Shown piece by piece: positions 31,834 through 40,830 of a stretch of 64,000 bases of DNA. The DNA comes from JALZAQ01 sp038253885. Lineage in GTDB: Bacteria > Gemmatimonadota > Gemmatimonadetes > Gemmatimonadales > Gemmatimonadaceae. The position numbers were made by a program, and so were the translations under genes. Each line of letters begins with the position of its first letter. Position 1 is the first letter of the stretch. The notes beneath the pieces were generated by a model. It was not told where the DNA came from, did no database searches, and saw only the letters and a list, made by a program, of their open reading frames with translations. The DNA lies in assembly GCA_038253885.1 (NCBI GenBank), contig JBBSGP010000011.1:20622-84621 (forward strand). The letters are read 5' to 3'.

Positions 31834-33314
31834 GCATCGATTCTCTCTCCGAGTTCATCGACCAGCTGGATCGCGCCGGGGAGCTCGTCCGCATCCGCGA
31901 GCCCGTGTCGGTCGACCTGGAGATCTGCGAGATCGCGGACAGGGTCATGAAGAGCGCGGGAGGCGGCCCGGCGCTCCTGTTCGAGAATGTCTCGTTGTTC
32001 GATGGCCGCCGGTCGGAGTTCCCGGTGGCGATCAATCTCTTCGGCTCCATGCGCCGGATGTCCATGTCCCTCGGCGTGGAAGCACTCGACGATATCGGGG
32101 GCCGCATCGCCAAGATGATGGAGATGAAGGTGCCCGATGGCCTGGTCGCGAAACTGGCGCTCCTGCCGCGGCTGCTCGAGGCGGGGAAGTACCCGCCGCG
32201 CGTGCGAAGTGGCAAGGCGAGCTGCCAGTCTATCGTCTGGAAAGGCGACGACGTGGATCTCAGGGCGCTGCCGATAATCAAGTGCTGGCCCGAGGATGGC
32301 GGTCCCTACATCACCCTTCCGATGGTGATCTCGCGGGATCCCGTGCGCGGGATCCGCAACGTCGGGATGTACCGGGTCCAGCTACTGGGGCCACGCTCGC
32401 TCGCGATGCACTGGCAGCGTCACAAGGTCGGTGCGGCGCACTGGCGCGAGATGGCGGAGCGGGGGGCGACGATGCCGGTGTGCATCGCCATCGGTGCCGA
32501 CCCCGCATCGATCTATGCCGCGTCGGCGCCCCTTCCGCCGACCGTCGACGAGTTCCTGTTCGCCGGCTTTCTGCGCAAGGAGCCGGTGAGCCTGACACGG
32601 GCGCTGACCTGCGACCTCGAGGTACCGTCGGACGCCGAGTTCGTGATCGAAGGCTACATCGATCCGCGGGAGCCGCTGGTGACGGAGGGTCCGTTCGGTG
32701 ACCACACCGGGTTCTATTCCCTGGCAGATCTGTATCCGCAGGTGCACGTGACGGCCGTGACAATGCGCGAGCGGCCGATCTACGCGACGACGATTGTCGG
32801 GCGTCCTCCGATGGAGGATTTCTACCTCGGCCACGCGACGGAGCGGATCTTTCTCCCGCTGCTCCGCCTCACCGTTCCCGAGATCGTGGACTATCACATG
32901 CCCGCCGAGGGCATCTTTCACAACCTCGTCTTCGTGTCCATCGACAAGCAGTATCCAGGTCAGGCTTACAAGGTGATGAACGCCCTGTGGGGGCAGGGTC
33001 TGATGGCGCTCGCCAAGCTGATCATCGTGGTGGACAAGGAAGTGAACGTGCGCGATCCACAGGAGGCGTGGTGGGTGGCGCTCAACAACATTGACCCGCA
33101 GCGAGACACTCGCTTCACCATGGGTCCGATGGACGTCCTCGACCATTCGAGCCGGGCGTTCACCTACGGGTCGAAGATGGGTATCGACGCGACGCGGAAG
33201 TGGCCCGAGGAGGGATTCACGCGATCGTGGCCTCCGGTGATCCGGATGGACGACGCGACCCGGGCACGCGTGGACGCCTTGTGGCCGTCGCTCCGCTTGG
33301 AGCTCGATCGGTGA
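31830..33314 (+). CDS. UbiD-family prenylated-FMN decarboxylase (MqnL-type)
   Basis: 494 residues, normal for UbiD. Conserved blocks: EICEIADRVMK with ALLFENV, the substrate/prFMN region RNVGMYRVQLLGPRSLAMHWQRHK, ADPASIYAASAPLPP, the catalytic region EFVIEGYIDPREPLVTEGPFGDHTGFYS (E-R-E type acid/base residues), and IFHNLVFVSIDKQYPGQAYKVMNALWG. Decarboxylates an aromatic acid after prenylation. With UbiA, UbiX and UbiE in one operon and no other ubiquinone genes here, the likely substrate is a prenylated 1,4-dihydroxy-6-naphthoate (futalosine pathway). Confidence 0.92.
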   Translation: MSIDSLSEFIDQLDRAGELVRIREPVSVDLEICEIADRVMKSAGGGPALLFENVSLFDGRRSEFPVAINLFGSMRRMSMSLGVEALDDIGGRIAKMMEMKVPDGLVAKLALLPRLLEAGKYPPRVRSGKASCQSIVWKGDDVDLRALPIIKCWPEDGGPYITLPMVISRDPVRGIRNVGMYRVQLLGPRSLAMHWQRHKVGAAHWREMAERGATMPVCIAIGADPASIYAASAPLPPTVDEFLFAGFLRKEPVSLTRALTCDLEVPSDAEFVIEGYIDPREPLVTEGPFGDHTGFYSLADLYPQVHVTAVTMRERPIYATTIVGRPPMEDFYLGHATERIFLPLLRLTVPEIVDYHMPAEGIFHNLVFVSIDKQYPGQAYKVMNALWGQGLMALAKLIIVVDKEVNVRDPQEAWWVALNNIDPQRDTRFTMGPMDVLDHSSRAFTYGSKMGIDATRKWPEEGFTRSWPPVIRMDDATRARVDALWPSLRLELDR

Positions 33315-34207
33315 GTGATCGGGAAGGGCAGACGTTTGCTGGCGGAGCGGGGCTCACACGCTATGTGAATCTGGTGAAGCTTCCTCATACGGTGTTCGCC
33401 CTTCCGTTCGCACTGGTGGGCGTCGTCTTCGCCAGTTATGTCAAAACACTTGCCGTCTCGACTGTAGGCTGGGTCATCCTCGGGTTCTCGGCGGCCCGCT
33501 TCGCCGCGATGGGCTTCAACCGGATCGCCGACCGGCGCATCGACGCGCTCAATCCGAGGACCGCAGCGCGCGAGATCCCGGCCGGGAGCATGGGTGTCGC
33601 CGAAGCGGCGGTTGCGGTGGGACTGGCGAGCCTCCTGTTTTTCATCACCGCCTGGCGACTAAATCCTCTCTGCCTCGCTCTTGCGCCCGTCGCCCTGCTC
33701 TGGGTGCTGGGCTACTCGTACGCCAAGCGGTTCACGCGGCTGGCCCACCTCTGGCTGGGACTTGGTCTTGGCATAGCCCCGGTTGGTGGCTACCTCGCCG
33801 TCACAGGGGCCTGGAGCCACCCATGGTGGGTGCTCCCGGCACTGGCGGCGGCTGTGATGAGCTGGGTTGGCGGGTTCGACATCCTCTACGCGCTGCAGGA
33901 TGTCGCCTTTGACCGGGCGAACGAGCTCCACTCGATCCCGGCCGCGCTGGGTGAGCCGAGGGCGATCGCCATCGCTCGGCTCCTGCACGGAGTGACCGTC
34001 CTCGGGTTGCTGGTAGCGGGCGTGGGCGCCTCTACCGGCGCAATCTATCTCGTCGGTGTCGCGACAGTGACGGGACTATTAGTTTACGAACATTCGCTCG
34101 TTCGAGTCGGCGATCTGAGTCGTCTCGATGCGGCGTTCTTCACCATGAACGGCATCATCAGCATCACTTTTTTCGCGTTCGTGCTGGCTGAGAGGCTGGT
34201 GCGGTGA
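33311..34207 (+). CDS. UbiA-family prenyltransferase (MqnP-type)
   Basis: 298 residues from the GTG overlapping the ubiD-like stop. Eight or nine membrane helices. The two Asp-rich motifs are GFNRIADRRIDALNPRT (N-x3-D-x3-D) and FDILYALQDVAFDRANELHSIPAALG. This version corresponds to the putative 4-hydroxybenzoate-type prenyltransferases found with futalosine-pathway genes, attaching a polyprenyl chain to the naphthoate. Start chosen for the coupling GTGA. Confidence 0.9.
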   Translation: MSDREGQTFAGGAGLTRYVNLVKLPHTVFALPFALVGVVFASYVKTLAVSTVGWVILGFSAARFAAMGFNRIADRRIDALNPRTAAREIPAGSMGVAEAAVAVGLASLLFFITAWRLNPLCLALAPVALLWVLGYSYAKRFTRLAHLWLGLGLGIAPVGGYLAVTGAWSHPWWVLPALAAAVMSWVGGFDILYALQDVAFDRANELHSIPAALGEPRAIAIARLLHGVTVLGLLVAGVGASTGAIYLVGVATVTGLLVYEHSLVRVGDLSRLDAAFFTMNGIISITFFAFVLAERLVR

Positions 34208-34827
34208 GCCAAGAACCCGCCGAAGCGCCGCTGGTCGTCGCCGTGACCGGCGCATCGGGCGCGCTCTACGCTGTCCGACTGCTGGAGCAGCTGGCCGCAG
34301 CGCGGCGCACGGTGTGGCTCATCGTGTCGTCACACGGGTGGCGGCTGCTCGAGATGGAGGCCGGAATAGCCGACCCGCCCGCGCTGCGCACGCGCGTCGG
34401 ATCCATGGCGTGGGATGCTTCGGTCACGATCTTTGATGACAACAATCGCGGCGCCGCCCCGGCCTCAGGGTCGGCGCGGAGCAGTGGGATGATCATCTGC
34501 CCCTGCTCGATGGGTACGCTGTCTGCGGTCGCCGCGGGCTCCTCCCGATCGCTCGTAGAGCGAGCCGCCGACGTTGTGCTCAAGGAGCGCCGAAAGCTCG
34601 TGCTGGTGCCGCGGGAAACGCCCTTGAGCCGGGTTCACATCGAGAATATGCTCCGAGTCACCGACGCTGGCGCCATCGTGCTCCCGGCGGCACCTGGTTT
34701 CTACCACCGGCCGAGACAAATCGAGGACCTGGTGGACTTCGTGGTCGCTCGCCTCCTCGACCAATTCGGCGTGGAGCACAAGTTAGGGCAGCGGTGGAGC
34801 GGCGGAGCACAGTCAGAGGCACTCTGA
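34204..34827 (+). CDS. ubiX: Flavin prenyltransferase, UbiX family
   Basis: 207 residues, GTG start overlapping the preceding stop. Makes prenylated FMN, the cofactor of the UbiD-type enzyme two genes upstream. Motifs: AVTGASGALYAVRLLEQL at the FMN-binding N terminus, IICPCSMGTLSAVAAGSSRSLVERAADVVLKERRKLVLVPRETPLSRVHIENML, and VLPAAPGFYHRPRQIEDLVDFVVARLLD. All UbiX signature blocks are intact. The final Gln/Gly-rich residues extend slightly past the family end. Confidence 0.95.
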   Translation: MSQEPAEAPLVVAVTGASGALYAVRLLEQLAAARRTVWLIVSSHGWRLLEMEAGIADPPALRTRVGSMAWDASVTIFDDNNRGAAPASGSARSSGMIICPCSMGTLSAVAAGSSRSLVERAADVVLKERRKLVLVPRETPLSRVHIENMLRVTDAGAIVLPAAPGFYHRPRQIEDLVDFVVARLLDQFGVEHKLGQRWSGGAQSEAL

Positions 34828-35303
34828 TGCCGCTGAGGCTCATCGGCTTGATCTCGGACACCCATGGCATGCTCCGACCGGGCATCGCCGAGGCACTGGC
34901 CGGTGTAGAGCTCATCCTCCACGCCGGCGACGTCGGCGGCGATGACATCCTCGATGATCTTTCCCGCATCGCTCCCACGGAGGCGGTGTTCGGAAACACT
35001 GACGTCCCCGGAGACCCGCGACTCCACGCCGCCATCGTGCGCGAGGTCGATGGAGTGTCCATCCACGTCAGCCACGGTCACGAAGTCGGAAGCCCGTCTC
35101 CTCAGAAGCTGCTGGCCCGCTACTCCGAGCAGCTCCTCGTGTACGGACACACGCACCGCCCGTTGATCAGCCGCGCCGACGGTCGGCTCGTGGTGAACCC
35201 GGGATCAGCCGGGCCGCGCCGCTTCGACATCCTGCCCAGCGTTGCCCGTCTGACGATTCGGGACGGCCAGCCAGAGGTGCAGCTGGTTGCACTTCGGGAT
35301 TGA
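34827..35303 (+). CDS. YfcE/MJ0936-like metallophosphoesterase
   Basis: 158 residues from ATG 34827 (TGATG overlap with ubiX). The calcineurin-like motifs are SDTHG, HAGDVGG, GNTD, HGHE and YGHTHRP with NPGSAGPRR at the end, giving the two-metal site of small MJ0936/YfcE phosphodiesterases. These hydrolyse phosphodiesters in vitro; the physiological substrate is unknown. Its link to the menaquinone operon is by coupling only. It ends 14 bases before the convergent Cho-like gene. Confidence 0.9.
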   Translation: MPLRLIGLISDTHGMLRPGIAEALAGVELILHAGDVGGDDILDDLSRIAPTEAVFGNTDVPGDPRLHAAIVREVDGVSIHVSHGHEVGSPSPQKLLARYSEQLLVYGHTHRPLISRADGRLVVNPGSAGPRRFDILPSVARLTIRDGQPEVQLVALRD

Positions 35304-35317
35304 GCTCCGGCCGGCGC

Positions 35318-36445
35318 TCAGGCCGACCGCTGGGCGGACACCATGGTCGGGGTGTCCGCGCGTCTGGTCTTCTCCAGCTCCGCCGGAAAGCGACGGAACC
35401 AGGACGACAGCAACAGCAGCTCGTCGATCTCGTGTGACGGGAGCTGGGCCGTCTCCCGCTCGTTGCTCCCGAACACCGTCGCCGCGAGCTGTCCGAGCCT
35501 CGCCCGCTCCGCAGCCGTGGTGGGTGCCGCCCCCTCAGCGCGCACGCGGCCACGACGTATCAGATACACGCGATCCTCGCCTCCGTGTCCCGGGACGGTG
35601 TAGATGAATGAGAGTGTGTCCATGGCGAAGCGGAAGCGGAGAAATTGGCGCTTGAGCTCTTCGAGGCGGCCAAGCTTGTCGCGGAGCGACGCCGCCCGCT
35701 CGAACTCGAGTCTGGCGCTGCTCTCTTCCATCTGGCGTCTGACCAGCTCGATCGGCCCGTCGGACGCGCCATCCAGGAACGCGCGCGCGAGCGCGAGCCG
35801 CTCTCGGTACTGCGTCTCCGAGCACCCGCCGACGCAGGGGCCGAGGCATCGGTGGAGCTCGTAGCGAAGACACCCGGGTGTGCGAGCGATCTGGAAGAGC
35901 TCCTGCTGATCGGCGAAATGCATTTTCTTGTCGAGCGCGCAATCGCGGAGGCCGAGCGCGTCGTTGAGCTCGCGCAGCGATTCGCTCACCCGTCGAGCCC
36001 CCTGGAAGGGACCGTAGTATGCGGCACTGTCATCGGCCGCGCCGCGCACCACCAGCAGCTTCGGCGCCGCGCCCGACGTCAGCTTGATGAATGCGAAATT
36101 TCGCGCGTCGCGCTTCAGCGCCACGTTGAAGCGAGGACGAAGCGACTTGATGAGACGGAGCTCGAGCAGAAGCGCGGCGAACTCGCTCGGCGCGTATTCC
36201 CAGTCGATGGCCGCCGCGTGACGCAGGATGCGACCGCCCTTCTCCTCGGGGTACCCGCACCGGAAGTAGCTGAGAAGCCGCGAGCGGAGGCGCTTCGATT
36301 TCCCGACGTAGACGACCTCTCCCTCACTGGACATCATGCGGTACACACCCGGGCGGTCGGTCGCGCCGCGCTGGACGTGGGAGCGCATGCACGCGATCTG
36401 TTCCTCGCACGTGGGCACGAAGGCCAGGTCGTTACGGCGGCTCAT
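35318..36445 (-). CDS. Stand-alone GIY-YIG nuclease, Cho/UvrC N-terminal-like
   Basis: 375 residues. An N-terminal GIY-YIG domain (about 31-108; GVY then VVYVGKSKRLRSRL, with R and E residues following), then the UvrC-type Cys array C192, C200, C204, C208 (GCLRYELHRCLGPCVGGC), where UvrC binds an Fe-S cluster, then a UVR motif (RRQMEESSARLEFERAASLRDKLGRLEEL). It lacks the C-terminal RNase-H-like and HhH domains of UvrC, so it resembles Cho, which makes the 3' incision alone; Cho has no UVR-UvrB docking as a rule, so the UVR motif is notable. Lies 3 bases downstream of fpg. Confidence 0.85.
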   Translation of the reverse strand: MSRRNDLAFVPTCEEQIACMRSHVQRGATDRPGVYRMMSSEGEVVYVGKSKRLRSRLLSYFRCGYPEEKGGRILRHAAAIDWEYAPSEFAALLLELRLIKSLRPRFNVALKRDARNFAFIKLTSGAAPKLLVVRGAADDSAAYYGPFQGARRVSESLRELNDALGLRDCALDKKMHFADQQELFQIARTPGCLRYELHRCLGPCVGGCSETQYRERLALARAFLDGASDGPIELVRRQMEESSARLEFERAASLRDKLGRLEELKRQFLRFRFAMDTLSFIYTVPGHGGEDRVYLIRRGRVRAEGAAPTTAAERARLGQLAATVFGSNERETAQLPSHEIDELLLLSSWFRRFPAELEKTRRADTPTMVSAQRSA

Positions 36446-36448
36446 GAC

Positions 36449-37276
36449 TCAGCGCTGGCAGCGGGCGCAGAAGACCGTCTGGCGGCCGTCCACCGCGCTC
36501 GTCTCGATCAGTCGGGCGCCGCAGCGATGGCAGGGCTCGCCTCCCCGCCCGTACGCGGAGAGAGCGGGGCCGAACGATCCCGGTTGTCCAGCGGCATCGA
36601 CGTAGTCGCGAAAGCTGGTGCCGCGGGCGGCAATCGACTGGCGGAGCACACTGGTGATCGCGGCGTGAAGCGCTGCTATCTCGGAATCGGCGAGGCTGCG
36701 CGCCGCGCGCGACGGATCCACGCCCGCGCGCCAGAGTGCCTCGTTCGCGTAGATATTCCCGACGCCAGCCATGCGCCGCTGATCCATCAGCACCTTCTTG
36801 ACTGCCTGCCGTGAGGCCCGAAGAACGCCCGATAGATGGGCGACGGTGAAGCCGGGGTCAAGCGGCTCCGCTCCCAGCGCGGACGCGTAGGCGGCGAATC
36901 GATCGCCGTTCATGAGCGTCACCGTGCCGAGCCGGCGAATGTCGCGGTAGTGAAGGGTGCGTCCGTCTTCGAGACGAAACGAGACGGCGGAATAGCGGCG
37001 CTCCCTCTCTGGAAGGGCGCCGGAATCCAGCAGCAACGCGCCGGTAAAACGGGGCTGTACGACGAGCCGGTCGCCGGTGGAGAGCTCGAGCACGACCAGC
37101 TTGGCGCGTCGCCACACGCGGGCGATGCGAGCGTCCGTCAGCCGCCTGGTGAGCCGCGCCGCCGTCACCTCTCTCAGCACATCGCGTCGCACCACCGTGA
37201 CGCCCGTGATGCAGAGTCCTCCGATCTCGCGATGGAGATCGCGAGCGATCGTCTCAGTTTCTGGCAGCTCGGGCAT
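36449..37276 (-). CDS. mutM: Formamidopyrimidine-DNA glycosylase
   Basis: 275 residues. MPELPETETIARDL gives the catalytic Pro1 and Glu2; KVLMDQRRMAGVGNIYANEALW is the H2TH region with the essential Asn; the C-terminal zinc finger is CHRCGARL...CARCQR. Excises 8-oxoguanine and formamidopyrimidines and cuts the abasic site. GVGNIYA is complete, as is the TFRDYVDA region. It overlaps the end of purD by 23 bases and is followed by the Cho-like nuclease, making a small repair pair. Confidence 0.96.
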   Translation of the reverse strand: MPELPETETIARDLHREIGGLCITGVTVVRRDVLREVTAARLTRRLTDARIARVWRRAKLVVLELSTGDRLVVQPRFTGALLLDSGALPERERRYSAVSFRLEDGRTLHYRDIRRLGTVTLMNGDRFAAYASALGAEPLDPGFTVAHLSGVLRASRQAVKKVLMDQRRMAGVGNIYANEALWRAGVDPSRAARSLADSEIAALHAAITSVLRQSIAARGTSFRDYVDAAGQPGSFGPALSAYGRGGEPCHRCGARLIETSAVDGRQTVFCARCQR

Positions 37277-38546
37277 GACGGGCCAGCTCGCGCCAGGCGA
37301 TGTCGGTTCTGAGCTGCTTGCCGTCGAATCGGATCGACTCCGCTGCCGACGCGCTCGACGCGTGGGCGTCGCGCAGCGTGGCGGCCACGCCGGTCACGGC
37401 AAACACCCGCCCGCCGGACGTGACGAGCTTCCCGGTCGCCGTGCGCGATGTGCCCGCATGAAAGAGGTGCACGCCATCCGGCATCGTCGACGGGAGCTCG
37501 ATCGCCTCACCGACTCGCGCCGCTTCGGGATAACCTGGCGCAGCCACAACTGTCACGACCGCACTCTGCCGGCGCCAGTCGAGCCGGGCGCCCTCGATCG
37601 TGTCGCCGCGAGACACGGCGGTGATCGGGTCGAGGAGATTCGATGTCAGCAGGGGAAGGAGGGCTTCCGTCTCGGGATCGCCGAATCGGCAGTTGAACTC
37701 GACGACGCGAATTCCCGACGCCGTCAGCATCAGGCCGGCGTAGAGAAGCCCGGAAAAGGGTCGTTTGGCGTCTCGCAGCGCTCGCAGCGTCGGCTCGAAG
37801 ATCGTGGCCGTGCACTCCTCGATCAACGCAGCTGTGGCCAGCGAGACGGGAGCATACGCTCCCATGCCGCCGGTGTTCGGACCGCGGTCGCCGTCCTTGA
37901 GCTGCTTGTGGTCCTGGGCCGGGAGCATGGGTAGCACCGCCCTTCCGTCAGTTATGGCAAGTATCGACAGCTCTTCGCCTTCCATGAACTCTTCGACAAG
38001 TATCGTCGCTCCCCCAGCACCGAGGCTGGAGGGGCGGAGCATGGAATCAATCGCTGCATCGGCCTCGGCCATGCTCCAGCAGACCACGACGCCCTTTCCC
38101 GCCGCGAGCCCCGACGCTTTGATGACCACGGGAGCGCCGAGATCGCGAGCGGCCTTCTTCGCTTCGAGCGCGTCGTCATGAGACTGCGCGCCCGCCGTGG
38201 GGACGCCCGCCTCCCGCATCAACTGCTTGGCGAACGCCTTGGAAGACTCGATTTCGGCCGCCGCGGCAGTCGGTCCAAAGATCACGAGGCCGGCCTCGCG
38301 GAAGCGATCCACGATGCCCGCGGCGAGTGGTGCTTCGGGCCCGACCACCGTCAGACCCACGCCTTCCGACCGCGCGAGGGACAGCAGAGCGGGGATGTCG
38401 GTGGCTGTCACCGAGACACATCGCCCCAGGGAAGCGATACCGGGGTTCCCTGGGGCGGCGATGAGATCGAGCGTCGGATCGTCCTGCGTCAACTTCCAGG
38501 CGAGGGCGTGCTCTCGGCCGCCCCCGCCGACCAACAGCAGCTTCAC
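37254..38546 (-). CDS. purD: Phosphoribosylamine-glycine ligase
   Basis: 430 residues, GTG start overlapping the M48 gene stop. Second step of purine synthesis (glycinamide ribonucleotide). KLLLVGGGGREHALAWKL, IVDRFREAGLVIFGP, the ATP-grasp loop KASGLAAGKGVVV, EEFMEGEELSILAI, DHKQLKDGDRGPNTGGMGAYAPV and EFNCRFGDPETEALLPLL are all present. No purine genes adjoin it. Confidence 0.97.
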   Translation of the reverse strand: MKLLLVGGGGREHALAWKLTQDDPTLDLIAAPGNPGIASLGRCVSVTATDIPALLSLARSEGVGLTVVGPEAPLAAGIVDRFREAGLVIFGPTAAAAEIESSKAFAKQLMREAGVPTAGAQSHDDALEAKKAARDLGAPVVIKASGLAAGKGVVVCWSMAEADAAIDSMLRPSSLGAGGATILVEEFMEGEELSILAITDGRAVLPMLPAQDHKQLKDGDRGPNTGGMGAYAPVSLATAALIEECTATIFEPTLRALRDAKRPFSGLLYAGLMLTASGIRVVEFNCRFGDPETEALLPLLTSNLLDPITAVSRGDTIEGARLDWRRQSAVVTVVAAPGYPEAARVGEAIELPSTMPDGVHLFHAGTSRTATGKLVTSGGRVFAVTGVAATLRDAHASSASAAESIRFDGKQLRTDIAWRELARHARAARN

Positions 38547-39550
38547 GGCTTCGTATTGCGAAACGCGTTGCGAAACGCTTCCCCCGCGCGCGTGACCACC
38601 TGTCCCACCTCATCGAGAGCTTCGCGGGCGCGGTCGCCGTAGTAGCCGGCGGCCTCCTCATAATCGGCCGTGAGCGGCCGGGCGCCTGTTCCATCCCGGC
38701 GCGGGTAGTCTCCGGCGACGATCTTTTCGTATCCGCCCGCCTGTACCCAGCGCTGGAGCTCCGCGGCCCGCACGGTATTGAAGGGATGGGTGCGGAACGC
38801 GACGTTCAGGACCTTGAACAGGCTGTCCAGGGCATTCCCACCTGTCTCGTAGCTCTGAGCCTGCAGGAGGAATTCGTCCAGGTCGATCGTATCCTCCTCC
38901 CCGTCTTCGCTCGATGGCGCGGCCATCCGCGCGCTCCCCCCAGCCAGCTTCAGGAACGTGCGCATGGCGGCCACCGGATCCTGACCGGCCAACAGCCCCG
39001 CGCGATCGCACGAGAGCTCGCTCTTTCGAAACCACTCGAAGAGCGCCAGCTCGATCGGCAGGAGAGCCATACCCGCCAGAAAGGGCAGATTCCGCATCCC
39101 GATCATGAGTAGGATGAGCGCGATGGTCCGGTAGGTCGAATGCCCGCTCATGATGTGACCGAGCTCGTGCCCGAGAATCGAGCGCTGTTCCTCCCGGTCG
39201 AGAAGACGAAGCGTGCCGGAATTCAGAATGATGAAGGGATCATCGAAGCCCACCGCTCCCGCATTCACTTCCGGCGTCTGCGTGACATAGAGCTGGGGGC
39301 GCACGGGCCAGTCCATCGTCGCCAGCACCTCGGAGTACAGAGCGTCGAGCTTGGGCCGTTGCCGGGGACCCACCTGGACGGCGTTGGCGAGGAAGAGGTG
39401 GCGCACCCCGCGCTCGCCGAAGTAGCCGGCGACTTTTCGCACAACCTCGTCGAAGCCGGGAATGGACCGCAACGTGTTGAGGGCTGCCCGGTCGGCCGGG
39501 TGCTCCCACGCTACCGGTGCGATCTGGGTGAGAACCTTTCGCTCGGCCAT
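38543..39550 (-). CDS. M48-family zinc metallopeptidase
   Basis: 335 residues from ATG 39550. HELGH at 128-132 with the preceding helix EEQRSIL, and the third zinc ligand in SELSCDRAGLLAGQD. Hydrophobic stretch TIALILLMIGMRNLPFLAGMALLP sits between them, as in membrane-associated M48 peptidases such as HtpX-like enzymes. The C-terminal region (THPFNTVRAAELQRWVQ) is also family-typical. N-terminal 65 residues unassigned. Likely cytoplasmic-membrane quality control, inferred from the family. 23-27 bases separate it from the upstream Cys/Met enzyme stop region. Confidence 0.85.
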   Translation of the reverse strand: MAERKVLTQIAPVAWEHPADRAALNTLRSIPGFDEVVRKVAGYFGERGVRHLFLANAVQVGPRQRPKLDALYSEVLATMDWPVRPQLYVTQTPEVNAGAVGFDDPFIILNSGTLRLLDREEQRSILGHELGHIMSGHSTYRTIALILLMIGMRNLPFLAGMALLPIELALFEWFRKSELSCDRAGLLAGQDPVAAMRTFLKLAGGSARMAAPSSEDGEEDTIDLDEFLLQAQSYETGGNALDSLFKVLNVAFRTHPFNTVRAAELQRWVQAGGYEKIVAGDYPRRDGTGARPLTADYEEAAGYYGDRAREALDEVGQVVTRAGEAFRNAFRNTKP

Positions 39551-39563
39551 CTCGCGCTCCTCG

Positions 39564-40733
39564 TTAGAGTCCCGCAAACGCCTGGTCGAGGTCCTCCAGC
39601 AGATCGCTGGAATCCTCGACGCCGCAGGAAAGCCGGATGAGCCCTTCGGTGATACCGAGCGCGGCGCGACGATCGGCCGGCACCGACGCGTGTGTCATCG
39701 AAGCCGGATGGCTGATGAGGCTTTCGACCCCCCCTAACGATTCGGCGAGCGAAAAGATTCGGGTGCGCTCGAGGACGTGGGCTGCTCGCTGCTTCGTTCC
39801 CATCTCCACCGAGATCATCCCGCCGAATCCGCGCATCTGACATTTCGCGAGCTCGTGCTGCGGATGGGAAGGGAGGCCCGGATAGATCACACGCTCCTCT
39901 CCGACGCGCCCGACAAGCCAATCGGCGATCAGCCGCCCGTTGGCGTCGTGCTGCGGCATTCGCAGGTGCAGCGTCTTGGTGCCGCGCAGCGCGAGCCAGC
40001 AGTCGAATGGACCAGGGACCGCTCCTCCGGCGTTCTGGACGAACTGGAGTCGCTCTGCGAGGGCGTCGTCCCGCACCAGAGCGATCCCGCCGATCATGTC
40101 GCTGTGGCCGTTGAGGTACTTGGTGGTGGAATGGAAGACGATGTCAGCGCCGAGATCGAACGGACGCTGGAAAAACGGCGTGGCGAACGTGTTGTCCACG
40201 ATGAGCAGCGCGTCGGTGCGTCGCGCGATATCCGCGGCGGCGGCGATGTCGGTGAGCCGCATCAGCGGGTTCGTCGGCGTCTCCACCAGGATCGCGGCCG
40301 TCTCACCTGTGCACGCGTCTTCGATATACTGTGGCTCACGGGCGTCGACATACGTGAACGACAATCCGTGGTGCTGCAGAATCCGATCGAAGAGCCGGAA
40401 CGTGCCGCCGTAGACGTTCTCCCCGCACACGACGTGTTGCCCCGCGGTCAGCAGCTTCATGATGGAATCCACCGCCGCCGTCCCGCTGGCGAACGCGAAA
40501 CCATGGGTGGCTCCTTCGAGCGCCGCGACGTTTCTCTCCAGCGCCTCGCGCGTCGGATTCTTGCTCCGCGCGTACTCGTAACCCTTGTTCTTGCCGAGAC
40601 CGTCCTGCACGTAGGTCGACGTCAGATACACGGGAGTCATGATCGCGCCGGCAAGCGGCTCCGGTCGTTGCCCGGCGTGAATGGCGCGCGTTGCGAAACG
40701 GGTGTTCAGGTCGTCTTCGAAAATGCGCGTCAT
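39564..40733 (-). CDS. Cystathionine gamma-synthase/lyase-type PLP enzyme
   Basis: 389 residues from ATG 40733. FATRAIHAGQRPEP, TPVYLTSTYVQDG, YEYARSKNPTREALERNVAALEG, FASGTAAVDSIMKLL, ETPTNPLMRLTDI, the PLP Lys K205 in HSTTKYLNGHSD, and SLGGVESLISHPASMTH are the Cys/Met-metabolism PLP blocks. The KNPTR and SHPASMTHA elements do not by themselves tell gamma-synthase from gamma-lyase; both are possible. A longer reading to 41048 lies antisense to the response regulator and is rejected. Confidence 0.92.
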   Translation of the reverse strand: MTRIFEDDLNTRFATRAIHAGQRPEPLAGAIMTPVYLTSTYVQDGLGKNKGYEYARSKNPTREALERNVAALEGATHGFAFASGTAAVDSIMKLLTAGQHVVCGENVYGGTFRLFDRILQHHGLSFTYVDAREPQYIEDACTGETAAILVETPTNPLMRLTDIAAAADIARRTDALLIVDNTFATPFFQRPFDLGADIVFHSTTKYLNGHSDMIGGIALVRDDALAERLQFVQNAGGAVPGPFDCWLALRGTKTLHLRMPQHDANGRLIADWLVGRVGEERVIYPGLPSHPQHELAKCQMRGFGGMISVEMGTKQRAAHVLERTRIFSLAESLGGVESLISHPASMTHASVPADRRAALGITEGLIRLSCGVEDSSDLLEDLDQAFAGL

Positions 40734-40830
40734 GACGTTGTCTGGTTGTCGATCTGCGTAACATAACCGCGACCGGTCGGTGCGGCGAGGCGACTGTGCT
40801 TCGACGCTCCGACGTCCAAGCTCCCACCGC
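40734..40830. promoter_or_regulatory. Divergent region between the Cys/Met enzyme and the HD-GYP gene
   Basis: 97 bases holding promoters for two divergent genes. Candidate on the plus strand is TTGTCT (40739-40744) followed at 15 bases by TAACAT; on the minus strand TATGTT is a -10 candidate. Neither is strong enough to call with confidence. Confidence 0.35.
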
